64,000 nt of DNA from Flavobacteriaceae bacterium MAR_2010_188 (GTDB lineage: Bacteria > Bacteroidota > Bacteroidia > Flavobacteriales > Flavobacteriaceae), in the NCBI GenBank assembly GCA_900104375.1, contig LT629302.1, positions 2,816,001-2,880,000 of the forward strand, in the 5' to 3' direction. Position numbers and translations under genes: made by a program. Below, piece after piece: positions 8,537-16,598 of this stretch (its first letter is position 1; each line of letters starts with the position of its first letter). A model generated the notes under the pieces. It did not search any database, had not been told where the DNA came from, and saw only the letters and a program-made list of their open reading frames with translations.

Positions 8537-10372
8537 TTATTTATATCCTTCGGCCTGTAACTTAAATAATTTGGCGTACAACTTAGGCTCAAGCATTAAT
8601 TCTTCATGGGTTCCCATTTCTATGATCTTCCCATCTTCTAAAACCACAATCCTGTCTGCCTGCCTTACGGTACTAAATCTATGCGAAATAATAATACTGG
8701 TCTTGTTTTCGGTAAGACCAATAAATCTTTCAAATACTTCGCTTTCTGCTTTTGCATCTAAGGCCGAAGTTGGCTCGTCCAATATCATCACTTTAGCATC
8801 CTTCATATAAGCTCTTGCCAAAGCAACTTTTTGCCATTGCCCGCCTGAAAGTTCTTGACCCTTAGAAAATCGTTTGCCAAGTTGTTGGTCGTATCCTCTT
8901 TTTAAGTCTGAAATCACCTCGTTGGCCAAACTTAATCGCGCTGCTTCTTCAATCTTTTCTTGATTGTCGATTTCCTTAATATCGCCGATTGCAATATTCT
9001 CGCGCACTGTAAATTCATACCTAAAGAAATCTTGAAAAATCACTCCAAAATATTGTTGGTATTCGCTTTTGTTGAATCTAGAAATAGGAGTGCCGTCTAA
9101 CAGAATCTGTCCCGAAGTTGGTTCATAAAAACGCAACAGCAACTTAGTAAGAGTAGTTTTACCAGCACCATTCTGACCAACAAACGCCATTTTCTCTCCA
9201 GCTTTTATTTTGAAGCTTACTCCCTTCAAAATAATGTTATCTGAATTGGGATAAGAAAAGTAAACATCCTTAAATTCAAATCCGGTCTGTATCACCACTG
9301 GTAATGGAATATCTTCAACATCTTCTGGTTCTACCGTAATATCTATAAAGTCGAAGTAATCTGCCAGATATAAAGAACTCTCAGTAATCCTGGTAAATTT
9401 TGAAAAGAACTCTTGAAGGTTTCGCATTAAGCGGTTAAACGCACCAGAGAGAAAGGTTAATTCACCTAAAGTTATGACTCCAGAAATTACCCGGTAAATA
9501 ATAAAAACATAGGCGCCGTAATAACTAACAGAACCCAGAACATTGAATAAAAATCCTAAAGAAGAACGTTTTAAAGCCAAGGTTTTATTGAGCTGATAAT
9601 AATCTTCAGAGAGATTTTTAAATCGATCTACCACAAAATCGGTAAGACCAAAGAGCTTTATTTCCTTTGCGGTTTTATCGTTTGCACCGATAAATCTCAG
9701 GTAATCGAGTTCTCGCCTTTCGGCAGTCCAGCCTCTCGCCAAGCTATATTGCTGTTGACTAAAATAAATCTCGTTGATAAAGGAAGGAATAATGCTGATT
9801 ACCAAAAGCACGATCAACACCGGTTCAAAATAAATTAGACCAGCGATTAAAGTACTAATAGATATAAGACTTTGAAGTTCACCCAGCGCATTAGACATTA
9901 ACCCAACTCTCCCTGTAGTCTGGGTTCTGGCCCGTTCTAATTTATCGTAGAATTCAGAATCTTCTAAAAGACTAATATTTATTTCATTGGTCTTTTTTAT
10001 TATCGTTACCGAACTTTTTATAGAATATAAATCACCCAGTAAGCTGTCGGTAAGCGTGATTGCGCGGCTCATTAAATCTGAAACCACCACCAAGCCAAAT
10101 TCTATTGCTACATAAGTCCAAAGTCGGGAAAGGTCAGAATTGTCTATCCCAGCCTGTAGAACAATTTCGTCGATAATGATTTTGCCGACCCAAAGAATTA
10201 CCACGGGTAACAATGCACCAATTAACCTACAAAATGCAGAAAGCAGAAACATGGATTTGTTGGTTCTCCATATTTCTTTAAAAAATCGCGGGATAAAAAC
10301 TAGAGCTTTAAAAGAAGATTTAAAGCTGGTCTTTTGATTATCGGTTAAGGATTTTGGTGTAGTTCTAGGCAT
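8537..10372 (-). CDS. ABC transporter, fused permease and ATPase (exporter type)
   Basis: A 611-residue half-transporter. The N-terminal membrane domain (about residues 40-340) has hydrophobic segments such as LLSAFCRLIGALLPVVILWVG, VLIVLLVISIIPSF and VLGSVSYYGAYVFIIYRV. The C-terminal ATPase has Walker A GQNGAGKTT (about residue 397), signature LSGGQWQKVALARA, Walker B VMILDEPTSALD and the H-loop SHRF. It would act as a homodimer in the inner membrane; type IV exporters of this class move lipids, peptides or drugs, and the substrate cannot be told here. It lies 14 bp after the SufT-like gene and 20 bp before the DUF2480 start. Its place in a SUF gene run may be incidental. Confidence 0.92.
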   Translation of the reverse strand: MPRTTPKSLTDNQKTSFKSSFKALVFIPRFFKEIWRTNKSMFLLSAFCRLIGALLPVVILWVGKIIIDEIVLQAGIDNSDLSRLWTYVAIEFGLVVVSDLMSRAITLTDSLLGDLYSIKSSVTIIKKTNEINISLLEDSEFYDKLERARTQTTGRVGLMSNALGELQSLISISTLIAGLIYFEPVLIVLLVISIIPSFINEIYFSQQQYSLARGWTAERRELDYLRFIGANDKTAKEIKLFGLTDFVVDRFKNLSEDYYQLNKTLALKRSSLGFLFNVLGSVSYYGAYVFIIYRVISGVITLGELTFLSGAFNRLMRNLQEFFSKFTRITESSLYLADYFDFIDITVEPEDVEDIPLPVVIQTGFEFKDVYFSYPNSDNIILKGVSFKIKAGEKMAFVGQNGAGKTTLTKLLLRFYEPTSGQILLDGTPISRFNKSEYQQYFGVIFQDFFRYEFTVRENIAIGDIKEIDNQEKIEEAARLSLANEVISDLKRGYDQQLGKRFSKGQELSGGQWQKVALARAYMKDAKVMILDEPTSALDAKAESEVFERFIGLTENKTSIIISHRFSTVRQADRIVVLEDGKIIEMGTHEELMLEPKLYAKLFKLQAEGYK

Positions 10373-10386
10373 TTAAAAATTTTCGG

Positions 10387-10710
10387 CTATAGCATGCCGA
10401 GCTCTAACTTTGCTTCTTCGCTCATTAGGTCTTGGGTCCAAGGCGGGTCAAAAGTAATTTCAACTTCAGCAGTTTTTACATCATTTAATGATTTTACCTT
10501 TTCTTCTACCTCTAATGGCAAAGACTCTGCAACAGGACAATTTGGTGTGGTAAGAGTCATCAAGATTTTTACGTCCATATCTTCATTTACCATCACATCA
10601 TAAATCAATCCTAGCTCATAAATATCTACTGGAATTTCTGGATCGTAAATGGTCTTTAAAACCCTTACTATTTTTTCTCCAAGTGCGTTAGTGTCTATCG
10701 TCGTGTCCAT
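10387..10710 (-). CDS. SufT-like DUF59 Fe-S assembly protein
   Basis: A 107-residue DUF59 (MIP18) family protein. Hallmarks are IYDPEIPVDIYELGLIYDV at residues about 21-39, the conserved Cys in TTPNCPVAESLP (about residue 58) and FDPPW near the C-terminus. Members act in maturation of Fe-S proteins (SufT, and MIP18 in eukaryotes), probably in cluster transfer. It follows sufE by a single base, so the two are almost certainly co-translated, and the ABC exporter follows 14 bp later. The role fits the SUF locus strongly; the exact step is not established by sequence. Confidence 0.92.
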   Translation of the reverse strand: MDTTIDTNALGEKIVRVLKTIYDPEIPVDIYELGLIYDVMVNEDMDVKILMTLTTPNCPVAESLPLEVEEKVKSLNDVKTAEVEITFDPPWTQDLMSEEAKLELGML

Positions 10711-10711
10711 A

Positions 10712-11134
10712 TTAGTCTATTTGTGTTTGGTATGCGATGGCATACATTTTTATTTGTTTTATCATACTTACCAAACCGTTTGCCCTGGTTGGTGAGAGAT
10801 GATCTTTTAAACCGATTTTATCGATGAAATCAGTATCGGCGTTGATAATGTCATTAGGCTTCTGACCGGAAAAGACGCGGATTAAAATGGCGATAATTCC
10901 TTTGGTAATAATGGCATCGCTGTCTGCGGTAAAAAGAACTTTCTGATCTTCCATCTCAGAATGTACCCAAACCTTACTTTGGCATCCTTTAATGATATTA
11001 TTTTCAGTCTTAAATTGGTCTTCGATTAAGGGGAGCGATTTGCCAAGGTCTATCATATATTGATAGCGCTCTTCCCAATTCTCGAACATCTCAAATTCTT
11101 CTATTATTTCTTGCTGAATTTCTCCTATCGTCAT
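10712..11134 (-). CDS. sufE: SufE sulfur-acceptor protein
   Basis: A 140-residue SufE homologue. SufE takes persulfide sulfur from the cysteine desulfurase SufS on a conserved Cys and passes it to the SufBCD scaffold. The acceptor Cys is seen in NIIKGCQSKVWV (about residue 51). Other family traits are IGEIQQEIIEEFEMFENWEERYQYMIDLG at the N-terminus and LSPTRANGLVSMIKQIK near the C-terminus. It is separated from sufS by an M43 protease and a lipoprotein gene and has its own -7-like element (11151-11158), so it probably heads a sub-operon with the SufT-like gene. Confidence 0.96.
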   Translation of the reverse strand: MTIGEIQQEIIEEFEMFENWEERYQYMIDLGKSLPLIEDQFKTENNIIKGCQSKVWVHSEMEDQKVLFTADSDAIITKGIIAILIRVFSGQKPNDIINADTDFIDKIGLKDHLSPTRANGLVSMIKQIKMYAIAYQTQID

Positions 11135-11150
11135 TAAAAAAATCTTTCCG

Positions 11151-11158
11151 CAAAGATA
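11151..11158 (-). promoter_or_regulatory. Putative -7 element for sufE
   Basis: The minus strand reads TATCTTTG, matching TAnnTTTG, 16 bp before the sufE ATG at 11134. No clear TTG is found at -33. This suggests sufE and the genes behind it can be transcribed without sufS. Confidence 0.5.
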
Positions 11159-11166
11159 CGATATAT

Positions 11167-11658
11167 CTATTGTTTGAGGATGCTTTCTTTAATAGTTTGA
11201 ATCGTTTTGTATATCGAATTCAGTTCTTTAGGCGGATTACCCTTGTCGAATGTTTGGGTTCTGTAGATTGAATCCTTAGAGTGAATTTCGAGATTTGCCA
11301 TTGCGGCTCCATCAAATTGGTGGTCTTTAGAAGGAGCTTCAAAATTTGATATTTTTGATGCACCAACGCTATCGATTTCTTCAACCAAACTCACCCAAAG
11401 ATTATTATCAAAATTATGATATTGAGCCTCAGCCTCATTTCTTTGATTAGTATAGGACGCTTTATTTTCTACGATGATAATCTTCTCAAAATATCCTCTT
11501 GTGGTCGCTTCGTAGATAACGGTGTCGATTAAGGATTGTGCGTCGGACATTTCATTTTTATTTAAAGGAATAGCATCATATTTTGCCGTTGGCGTTGAAT
11601 TGTTCTTGCAATTTAAAAATAGAACCAAACTCGTGGTTATCAGTAGAAATACTTTCAT
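11167..11658 (-). CDS. Small lipoprotein of unknown function
   Basis: A 163-residue protein with a type II signal peptide; the lipobox is VLFLNC with Cys about residue 17, followed by KNN. The mature part is hydrophilic with no family I recognise; notable segments are TVIYEATTRGYFEKIIIVENKASYTNQRN and FDGAAMANLEIHSKDSIYRTQTFD. It resembles the many small outer-membrane lipoproteins of flavobacteria whose fold is a single sheet domain. A terminator lies between it and the upstream M43 protease gene, so the two appear separately transcribed. Confidence 0.75.
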   Translation of the reverse strand: MKVFLLITTSLVLFLNCKNNSTPTAKYDAIPLNKNEMSDAQSLIDTVIYEATTRGYFEKIIIVENKASYTNQRNEAEAQYHNFDNNLWVSLVEEIDSVGASKISNFEAPSKDHQFDGAAMANLEIHSKDSIYRTQTFDKGNPPKELNSIYKTIQTIKESILKQ

Positions 11659-11689
11659 ATTAAGATTTTAAATAAGAATTAATGTAAAC

Positions 11690-11714
11690 AAAAAAGACGC
11701 CAAAAAGGCGTCTT
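11690..11714 (-). terminator. Intrinsic terminator of the M43 protease gene
   Basis: The stem AAGACGCC / GGCGTCTT has a five-base loop. Read on the minus strand it is followed by a T run, 23 bp after the protease stop codon. Confidence 0.88.
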
Positions 11715-11736
11715 TAAAAATTAGTTTATTTAAGAC

Positions 11737-12801
11737 TTAGTTCACTAAGTCAACTCGAGAACCACCAGCTTCAAAAATAGAATGCATTCTATCATTTTGG
11801 CCGTGGGTAAACATATACATACAATCATCGTAAACATAATCCATATAGTTCATGGTCATGTCTATAGAACTACAGTTAGTAGTTTCTCCTGGGCAACCAT
11901 AGTTTGGTCCGTCCGAAGATGGGGTGTCAGCTACAAAATCGTCTTGTCTGCAACGACCGTCACCCCAAATATGTCTTAGGTTAAGATAGTGACCAACTTC
12001 ATGAGTTGCGGTTCTTCCTTTACCATAGACGCCACCAGCAGTTGTATTACCAAAATAATCGGAACCAATTACCACTCCGTCCGTAGCAGCAGGTCCACCT
12101 GGAAATTGAGCGTAGCCAAGAATACCACCGCCTATTTCGCAAACCCAAATATTTAGGTTATTTGCAGTATCTGTTGGGTCTATTCCACCTGCACTGCTCT
12201 TTTTCATCTCATCGTTTGTACCCCAAGAGGTTCTAGACGACGTTTTTCTTACCGTCTTTACAAGATTAAAATTCACAGAAGCATCGGTTCTGTAATCTGC
12301 GAAATATGATGGTACGCTATTTCGATTTGGATTAGTATCATTAAAATCATCATTCAAAATAGCAATCTGTGAAGTAATCTGACTATTACTAACAGCCCCG
12401 GAACTGGTTTCTAAAATATTCACCACCACATTAATGGTTACTGGCGCATAAGTTGAAGGGGTTACGGTTCCGCCACCGCCAGTATCACCACCGCCGTTAC
12501 CTCCTCCTGGAGTTCCATCAGGTTTCTTTGCGTTTATTGATTTTCTGGTATTTAATTCAATATCATACATTTTATCGTACAATCCTGGATTCTCCCTTAA
12601 TAGTCGGTTTAGATTGACCATAGAATAACAGGATTTCTCACTGGCTGCAACTCTAGATGTTTCATCTATATCGGCATCCGTATATAAATAGAAATCGGAC
12701 ATATCAACACTTTCTTGTGTATCAGAATTGGGGGAATTGTCACTTTCGCAACCTGTTAAGATTAATGCTAAAGCAGCAAAGCTTAAGAAGATTTTTCTCA
12801 T
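11737..12801 (-). CDS. Secreted M43 (pappalysin-like) zinc metalloprotease lipoprotein
   Basis: A 354-residue exported protease. The lipobox is LILTGC with Cys about residue 18. A glycine-rich linker (GGGNGGGDTGGGG) at about residues 98-112 separates the N-terminal part from the catalytic domain. The zinc site is HEVGHYLNLRH, starting at His267, with the metzincin spacing and a Met-turn region in MTMNYMDYVYDDCMYMF. Cys pairs near the site (GRCRQDD, YGCPGETTNCSS) fit the disulfides of this family. It would act on extracellular proteins. It sits between sufS and sufE but has its own terminator and long upstream gap, so it is probably an insertion into the SUF neighbourhood rather than part of Fe-S assembly. 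Confidence 0.92.
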   Translation of the reverse strand: MRKIFLSFAALALILTGCESDNSPNSDTQESVDMSDFYLYTDADIDETSRVAASEKSCYSMVNLNRLLRENPGLYDKMYDIELNTRKSINAKKPDGTPGGGNGGGDTGGGGTVTPSTYAPVTINVVVNILETSSGAVSNSQITSQIAILNDDFNDTNPNRNSVPSYFADYRTDASVNFNLVKTVRKTSSRTSWGTNDEMKKSSAGGIDPTDTANNLNIWVCEIGGGILGYAQFPGGPAATDGVVIGSDYFGNTTAGGVYGKGRTATHEVGHYLNLRHIWGDGRCRQDDFVADTPSSDGPNYGCPGETTNCSSIDMTMNYMDYVYDDCMYMFTHGQNDRMHSIFEAGGSRVDLVN

Positions 12802-13040
12802 AATTATTAATTATTAGGTTAAAATTTTTCTCAATATATAAGTCTTTAAGAAATATTTAACGCTTTATTGGGAAAAACATTAACAAATTTGATGATTTAC
12901 TTCAACTTCAAAAAATTGTGTCTATAATATAAAGCACCAAAATGTGAAACCATTTAATTGAAAACCAAAAGATAAAATCATTACCTTTTAAAAGAAAAAA
13001 AATTGGAAAATAGTTAAAACAAAAGTTGTGAGCCTTTAAA

Positions 13041-14255
13041 TTAAGAAAGCATTTTAACCGCCTTCTTCAAACCATCTACAAGAATATCTACTTCTTCGAT
13101 TGTGTTATAAAATGCAAAAGAAGCGCGTATCGTTCCTGGTATCCCGTAAAAATCCATGATTGGTTGGGCGCAGTGATGACCTGTTCTTACGGCAATGCCC
13201 ATATTATCTAGCAAAGTGCCTACATCGTAGGGATGTAAACCTTTAATATTAAAGGAGATGACGGATGCCTTTTCTTTTGCAGTACCATAAATTTTTAGAC
13301 CTTCAATCTTGATTAGTTCTGTAGTAGCATATTCCAAAAGCTTTTCCTCTTGCTCGTGAATATTTTCAAAACCAATTTCATTCATATAATCGATTGCCGC
13401 ACCAAAAGCAATTCCTCCACAAACGTTGGGCGTGCCAGCTTCAAATTTATGTGGAAGATCAGCGTAAGTCGTTTTTTCGAAGGTTACCTCAGCAATCATT
13501 TCTCCACCCCCTTGGTAAGGCGGCAACTTTTTCAACCATTCCTGTTTACCATATAGCATACCGACCCCGGTAGGCCCGCACATCTTATGTGCCGAAACCA
13601 CATAAAAGTCAACATCTAATGCCTGCAAATCTGGTTTTAAATGAGGAGCAGACTGTGCGCCGTCTACTAGAACCGCTGCACCTACATTATGAGCTTTGTC
13701 TATAATTTCTTTAATCGGATTTATAGTTCCTAATGCATTGGAGATATGATTAACAAAAACCAATTTGGTTTTACCATTTATAAGTTTGTCGTATTCCGAC
13801 ATAATCAGTTCTCCATTTTGATTGATTGGAATCACCTTTAAAATTGCTCCTGTTCGTTCACAAAGCATTTGCCAAGGAACAATATTACTATGGTGCTCTA
13901 AAGCTGAAACTAAGACCTCATCGCCCTTTTTAAGTATATCAGAAAATCCGCTTGCAATTAAATTTATACCATGTGTGGTACCAGAAGTAAAAATCACTTG
14001 GTAGCTATTCTCAATATTAAAATGTTTTTGAATCTTTATCCGCGCTTCTTCATAAGCATCAGTCGCTTGTTGACTTAAGTAATGAACTCCCCGATGGATA
14101 TTAGCATTATAGCGCGAATAATAATCTACAATAACATCGATAACTTGTTTTGGAGTTTGCGAGGTGGCTGCATTATCTAGATAGACCAAAGGTTTGCCCT
14201 TGATTTCCCTAGAAAGTATCGGAAAGTCTTCTCTTATTTTATTTACGTCGAACAT
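13041..14255 (-). CDS. sufS: Cysteine desulfurase SufS
   Basis: A PLP-dependent group II desulfurase of 404 residues that removes sulfur from cysteine as a protein persulfide and hands it to SufE. The PLP lysine is K224 in VVSAHKMCGPTGVG. The catalytic cysteine is C362 in VRTGHHCAQP, and the GTTHGINL and FVNHISNALG motifs are in place. The minus strand carries TAACTTTG five bases before the ATG, so sufS has its own apparently leaderless promoter. That fits the fact that the opposed PadR locus separates it from sufD. It is divergent from the PadR gene. Confidence 0.97.
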   Translation of the reverse strand: MFDVNKIREDFPILSREIKGKPLVYLDNAATSQTPKQVIDVIVDYYSRYNANIHRGVHYLSQQATDAYEEARIKIQKHFNIENSYQVIFTSGTTHGINLIASGFSDILKKGDEVLVSALEHHSNIVPWQMLCERTGAILKVIPINQNGELIMSEYDKLINGKTKLVFVNHISNALGTINPIKEIIDKAHNVGAAVLVDGAQSAPHLKPDLQALDVDFYVVSAHKMCGPTGVGMLYGKQEWLKKLPPYQGGGEMIAEVTFEKTTYADLPHKFEAGTPNVCGGIAFGAAIDYMNEIGFENIHEQEEKLLEYATTELIKIEGLKIYGTAKEKASVISFNIKGLHPYDVGTLLDNMGIAVRTGHHCAQPIMDFYGIPGTIRASFAFYNTIEEVDILVDGLKKAVKMLS

Positions 14256-14260
14256 ATCGG

Positions 14261-14268
14261 CAAAGTTA
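14261..14268 (-). promoter_or_regulatory. -7 element for sufS
   Basis: The minus strand reads TAACTTTG, then CCGAT and the sufS ATG at 14255. This matches TAnnTTTG and implies a leaderless or near-leaderless sufS message. No convincing TTG is seen at -33. It lies in the intergenic region shared with the divergent PadR regulator. Confidence 0.6.
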
Positions 14269-14350
14269 CAAGCTATTCTTATAAATTAAGACTGAAAACA
14301 AGAAGTTATAAAATTTTTACAAATTTATTCGAATGCATTTATATAAAATG

Positions 14351-14358
14351 TATGTTTG
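14351..14358 (+). promoter_or_regulatory. Putative PadR promoter/operator
   Basis: TATGTTTG matches TAnnTTTG a few bases before the PadR start at 14363. The word ATGTATG occurs twice with a 15-bp step (14348 and 14363), overlapping this element and the start codon. PadR proteins often repress their own promoter at ATGT/ACAT-rich sites, so this is a candidate operator; that is inference. Confidence 0.4.
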
Positions 14359-14362
14359 TAAT

Positions 14363-14701
14363 ATGTATGACAAGCAATTAACTAAAGGTACCCTACAACC
14401 AATCATTTTGAAAATGCTCAGTGAAAGGCCTAAAATGTACGGATATGAAATCACCCAAGAAGTTAGAAAAATTACCTCCGGGAAAATTGATATTTCGGAA
14501 GGAGCGTTATATCCAATCCTTCATAAATTGGAAAATCAAGGAATTTTAGAAACTGAGAAAATGTATATCGGCAAACGCGTTAGGAAATATTACACAGTCA
14601 CAAAAAATGGGCATGGGAAGGTCTCGGAAGTGACCAATGAAATGAGCGACTTTATTGATACTCTGATTTTAATATTTTCACCTCCAAAGCTTATAAAATA
14701 G
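14363..14701 (+). CDS. PadR family transcriptional regulator
   Basis: A winged-helix regulator of 112 residues (start MYDKQLTKGTLQP; two earlier in-frame ATGs at 14333 and 14348 would add a non-family tail). The PadR core is clear: LTKGTLQPIILKMLSERPKMYGYEITQEV, SEGALYPILHKLENQGILETE, RKYYTVTKNG. These are usually dimeric repressors of adjacent membrane-protein genes. The gene directly downstream (14736-15164) is such a partner but is broken by a stop codon. The pair lies on the opposite strand between sufD and sufS. Ligand and targets are unknown; autoregulation and an effect on the divergent sufS promoter are possible. Confidence 0.9.
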   Translation: MYDKQLTKGTLQPIILKMLSERPKMYGYEITQEVRKITSGKIDISEGALYPILHKLENQGILETEKMYIGKRVRKYYTVTKNGHGKVSEVTNEMSDFIDTLILIFSPPKLIK

Positions 14702-14735
14702 TTTAGCACAAGCAACCTTTAAATATTTTTCTATC

Positions 14736-15164
14736 ATGAAATTAAACGATGAACATTATTCCTTTATGGACAAGAGCTTAAAGCTGTACGGTATACACTC
14801 TACAGACTTGAGGCAAGATTTGGTAGACCATATATCTACCTACATAGAAAATCACAATGGAGATGATTTTCAAATACTATTTGAAGAAGCCCTTTAAAAG
14901 TTTGGAGGATATTCGAGTTTTAAGCACCTGCAACTAGAGACAAAACTGCAAAAGTATGCGAGCGCCCAACTACGTAGCAAAGCATGGCTTTATTTATTAT
15001 CGTGTATTGCCTTTGGATCAATAATTCTTGGAGTATTATTCAAAATAATGCACTGGCCAGGAGCATATATACTGCTAATTGTTGGACTATTTGTGTTATT
15101 TGCGGGATCGCTGCCACTATTTTTCTTTGGAAAATATCAAGAGGCAAAGCGACAACTTTCCTAA
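14736..15164 (+). pseudogene. PadR-partner membrane protein gene with a single in-frame stop
   Basis: The frame from ATG 14736 codes MKLNDEHYSFMDKSLKLYGI and runs 53 codons to TAA at 14895-14897. The same frame then continues with sensible coding (KFGGYSSFKHLQLETKLQKY), two hydrophobic segments (LYLLSCIAFGSIILGVLF, YILLIVGLFVLFAGSLPLFFF) and a proper stop at 15162-15164. The TAA sits where EEAL.KFGG would expect Gln, so one CAA to TAA change explains it. The whole is 143 codons with no frameshift. The intact product would be a small two-helix membrane protein with a cytoplasmic N-terminal domain, typical of genes paired with PadR in flavobacteria. A sequencing error cannot be excluded. Confidence 0.78.
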
Positions 15165-15192
15165 GGAATAAATAATTATACGAGTGGATTGT

Positions 15193-16506
15193 CTATAGTT
15201 CAAACCCAATATCTACTCCGAGCTTTTTAGCAATAATCTTGTTGATTCGGTGCTTAAGTTCTGGTATTTTTACTGAACGCATCACATCATCGGTAAATGC
15301 ATACATCAATAACGCTTTCGCTACCTTCTGCGGAATACCTCGCGACTGCATATAAAACATCGCGCTGCTATCTAGCTGACCAATGGTACAACCGTGAGAA
15401 CATTTAACGTCGTCTGCAAAAATCTCTAATTGAGGTTTTGTATTGATTGAAGACTTGTCACTCAATAAAATGTTATTGTTAGCCTGAAAAGCATTGGTCT
15501 TTTGCGCTTCTCTATTCACGACTACCTTTCCATTGAAAACCCCGGTAGAACTATCGTCGAAAATCCCTTTGTAATCTTGGTGGCTTTCGCAATTAGGTTC
15601 AATGTGGTGTACTAAAGTGTTATGGTCTACGTGCTGTTTGTTTTCTATAATCGTGATCCCCTTTAAGGTTGAATCGATACGTTCTCCTTCTTGATAAAAG
15701 TTGAGGTTGTTACGGATTAACTCTCCACCAAATGAAAATGTGTGTACTAAAACATTGCTCTGCTCTTTCTGCTTAATAAAGGTGTTGTCAATTAACGTAG
15801 CCTGCGATTTATCATTCTGAATTTTATAATAATCTATAATCGCTCTTTTGTCGGCAAAAATCTCGGTTACGCTGTTGGTAAGCACAGGATTTTCAGTAAG
15901 ACTTTGGTGTCTTTCGATTATCTGAACATGAGAATTCTCGTCTACCACAATCAGATTTCTAGGTTGAAGCATCAAAGCAGCTTCATTACCCGTAGAAAAA
16001 TGTACGATTTGTATCGGCTTTTCTACTGATTTATTTTTGTAGATATGTATGTAGGCGCCTTCCACAGAGAAAGCTGTGTTTAGTGCAGACAGACTATCTT
16101 TTGTGGCGGCTTGGTTAAAATAGTTCTCGATGATTGGTCGATACTTCGGCTTACTTAAGGCAGAAGACATTAGACAAACATCAATGCCATCGTGCGTGGT
16201 TTGAGATAAATTTGAAGAATACTTACCATCGATAAAAACGATTTTGTAAGTATCGATGTCATCCAAGAAAAACCGTTTTACATCGCTATATTCTAAAGCA
16301 TTATCCTGTTTCGGAAAAACGCTGTAGTCTGGCTTTAAAACTTTATTAAGACTGGTATATTTCCAAGCTTCCAACTTTTTAGTGGGAAAACCTTGGTTTT
16401 CAAATTCTTTAATGGCTTCACTTCTAATATCGTGAACAGGCGAATCTAAATCGACCTGATTCTCGAATGCTAAAAATGAGCTGATTAATTTATCTTTTAA
16501 ATCCAT
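15193..16506 (-). CDS. sufD: Fe-S scaffold subunit SufD
   Basis: A 437-residue SufD, the beta-helix partner of SufB in the SufBC2D scaffold. The C-terminal part shows the family segments IEPNCESHQDYKGIFDDSSTGVFNGKV, AFQANNNILLSDKSSINTKPQLEIFADDVKCSHGCTIGQLD and AMFYMQSRGIP. The N-terminal part (NQGFPTKKLEAWKYTSLNKVL in place of SufB's domain) is typical of SufD. It lies 92 bp after sufC, with an iterated-word stretch in the gap. It ends 29 bp from the opposed PadR-partner pseudogene, so the sufABCD transcript presumably finishes near 15.19 kb. Confidence 0.96.
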   Translation of the reverse strand: MDLKDKLISSFLAFENQVDLDSPVHDIRSEAIKEFENQGFPTKKLEAWKYTSLNKVLKPDYSVFPKQDNALEYSDVKRFFLDDIDTYKIVFIDGKYSSNLSQTTHDGIDVCLMSSALSKPKYRPIIENYFNQAATKDSLSALNTAFSVEGAYIHIYKNKSVEKPIQIVHFSTGNEAALMLQPRNLIVVDENSHVQIIERHQSLTENPVLTNSVTEIFADKRAIIDYYKIQNDKSQATLIDNTFIKQKEQSNVLVHTFSFGGELIRNNLNFYQEGERIDSTLKGITIIENKQHVDHNTLVHHIEPNCESHQDYKGIFDDSSTGVFNGKVVVNREAQKTNAFQANNNILLSDKSSINTKPQLEIFADDVKCSHGCTIGQLDSSAMFYMQSRGIPQKVAKALLMYAFTDDVMRSVKIPELKHRINKIIAKKLGVDIGFEL

Positions 16507-16598
16507 ATTTTATTAGTTTGCATTTAGCAGGAGCAGTTGAGTTTGCACTTTGCAGTTCACAGTTTGCAATAGCAGTAAGCAGATACTGCCAACTGTAT
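16507..16598. repeat. Iterated-word intergenic stretch between sufC and sufD
   Basis: The gap contains repeated variants of GTTTGCA, TTTGCAG, AGCAG and ACTGC words on both strands (for example GTTTGCACTTTGCAG, GTTTGCAATAGCAG, TTTACTGC). It has no open frame of note and no terminator. It resembles the iterated-word spacers at 4.57, 43.6 and 45.0 kb and may be the trace of an inserted palindromic element. Confidence 0.5.

Noticed and set aside
12802-13040. The 239-bp AT-rich gap upstream of the M43 protease, considered for a small RNA or regulatory element.
   Set aside because: No stem, terminator or convincing -7/-33 pair could be found.
14984-15175. A 63-codon plus-strand frame over the PadR-partner region.
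   Set aside because: It is in a different frame from the one that holds recognisable sequence on both sides of the TAA; a shadow of the pseudogene.
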